DNA of 64,000 bases from assembly GCA_022264855.1 (NCBI GenBank), contig JABYQU010000029.1:124001-188000 (forward strand). Reading direction: 5' to 3'. Position 1 is the stretch's first letter. Every line of letters starts with the position of its first letter. A program made the translations under genes and the position numbers. This document shows positions 63,084-64,000 of this stretch, piece after piece. A model generated the notes under the pieces. It searched no databases and was not told where the DNA came from. It worked only from the letters and a program-made list of their open reading frames with translations. Origin of the DNA: Lenzites betulinus (lineage: Eukaryota > Basidiomycota > Agaricomycetes > Polyporales > Polyporaceae).

Positions 63084-63960
63084 ATGTCCTCCTCCATGTC
63101 GTCGCAGGGCGTCGTCGACCGCGTCCAACACTTCGTCTCTGAGCATAAACATGCTGTCCTTATTGGCACCGCGGCCGCGCTCGTCGCCATTGGGGGTGCT
63201 GCCTACTATGGCTCGTCATCCGGCAGCGGGTCGCGCGGTGACGTAGAGAAGGGCGAGGGCAAGAAGGACCGCAAGAAGAGCAAGAAGAAGAAGACGGTCA
63301 AGGACGAGGACGGTCCAATCCTGGAGGAGCGCAAACCGAAGGCGGCGGTGGTCGAGGAGGGTGAGCAATTTGTCTACTTGTGCCATATAACTCTGGCTCA
63401 CTAGGTATCTAGACGAGCCTATCTACACGGATGAGGACATTGCTCGCATGTCTGAAGAGGTGCGTACGGTATAAGGATGACAAGCAGCGCGTCCTGACCT
63501 TGCGTAGGAGCGGACGAAGGCCGCCGCATCCCTCAAGGGCAAGGGCAACTCCGCCTACCAGCAGCGAAAGTTTGCGATAGCGTTGGACTACTACACTCGC
63601 GCCATTGCCGTCACGCCCAAGCCCGAACCCGTCTTCTTCAGCAACCGTGCCGCGTGCTTCGTGAACCTGAACCCTCCACAACACGAGAAGGTGATCGAAG
63701 ACTGCAACCAGGCTCTTGCCCTCGACAAAAACTACCTGAAGGCGCTGAACCGCCGTGCGACCGCCCTGGAGGTGCTAGGGAAGTATGAGGAGGCACTATG
63801 CGGTAAGTAGTATGGCCATAGAGGGCGAACGCGTTCTTATGCCGTCATAGATTTCACTGCTGCCGCAATTTTGGACAAGTTCCAGAATATGACGGCCGCG
63901 GAGGCGGTCGAGCGTGTGCTCAAAAAGCTTGCTACGGACAAGGCACAAGAGATCTACGCT
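63084..63960 (+). CDS. TOM70: Mitochondrial import receptor TOM70, 5' part (cut by window end)
   Basis: Exons 63084-63360, 63413-63459, 63508-63802 and 63851-63960 are in phase; the next donor is at 63961 and the gene continues beyond the window. An N-terminal helix (AVLIGTAAALVAIGGAAYYG) is the outer-membrane signal anchor. A Lys-rich, Glu-rich linker (KKDRKKSKKKKTVKDED) follows. The TPR domain starts at about residue 109: KGKGNSAYQQRKFAIALDYY, SNRAACFVNLN, and NYLKALNRRATALEVLGKYE. Tom70 docks Hsp70/Hsp90-bound carrier preproteins on the mitochondrial surface. The second intron-exon junction was set at 63413 because the nearer AG would bring in a stop. Confidence 0.92.
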
Positions 63961-64000
63961 GTGAGTCTACGTACACCGTCGGCATATTAAGCAATACCCG

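Overview
The window is nuclear DNA from a filamentous basidiomycete, most likely a wood-decay Agaricomycete (Polyporales-like; inference). The support is dense 45-65 bp GT-AG introns, a class I hydrophobin, a secreted GH28 pectinase, an intron-containing tRNA-Thr, a Tad/I-type LINE, and the SPE3-LYS9 fusion gene known from basidiomycetes. Base composition is GC-rich.

Region 1 (1-14.6 kb) is ordinary gene-bearing chromosome. It holds the 3' end of an unidentified gene, the spermidine synthase-saccharopine reductase fusion, tRNA-Thr(AGT), and a divergent pair made of an alkyltransferase-like DNA repair protein and the 25S rRNA m1A methyltransferase Bmt2. A 13-exon GH28 exo-pectinase, an unrecognised 396-residue protein and a small hydrophobin follow.

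Region 2 (14.6-25.9 kb) is repeat-rich. Two 217-bp direct repeats bracket an unknown ORF, and the first touches the hydrophobin promoter. Next is a nearly intact LINE whose ORF2 carries one nonsense codon. Its 3' UTR is interrupted by a 1,645-bp element with 401-bp terminal inverted repeats and a perfect 9-bp target duplication.

Region 3 (25.9-60.7 kb) is the most unusual part: a head-to-tail array of a unit of about 10.9 kb (three full units plus a partial fourth). Each unit starts with a squalene epoxidase (ERG1) copy on the minus strand, followed by about 8.8 kb of GC-rich DNA in which I recognise no gene. Inside that DNA are an LTR-like end with a primer-binding-site-like motif, a strongly diverged tandem repeat of about 159 bp (about 13 monomers), and a 25-bp minisatellite. 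Only the last ERG1 copy, next to DPH2 and with its own 5' flank, is intact. Copies 1-3 share a one-base frameshift near codon 10 and lack 84 bp of 5' flank. A patch at about 33.2-39.6 kb carries many single-base deletions in short runs and looks like poor consensus, so the extra breaks in copy 2 may not be real.

Region 4 (60.8-64 kb) returns to housekeeping genes. DPH2 (diphthamide synthesis) and TOM70 (mitochondrial import receptor, cut by the window end) diverge from a 204-bp intergenic region that carries a telobox-like inverted repeat.
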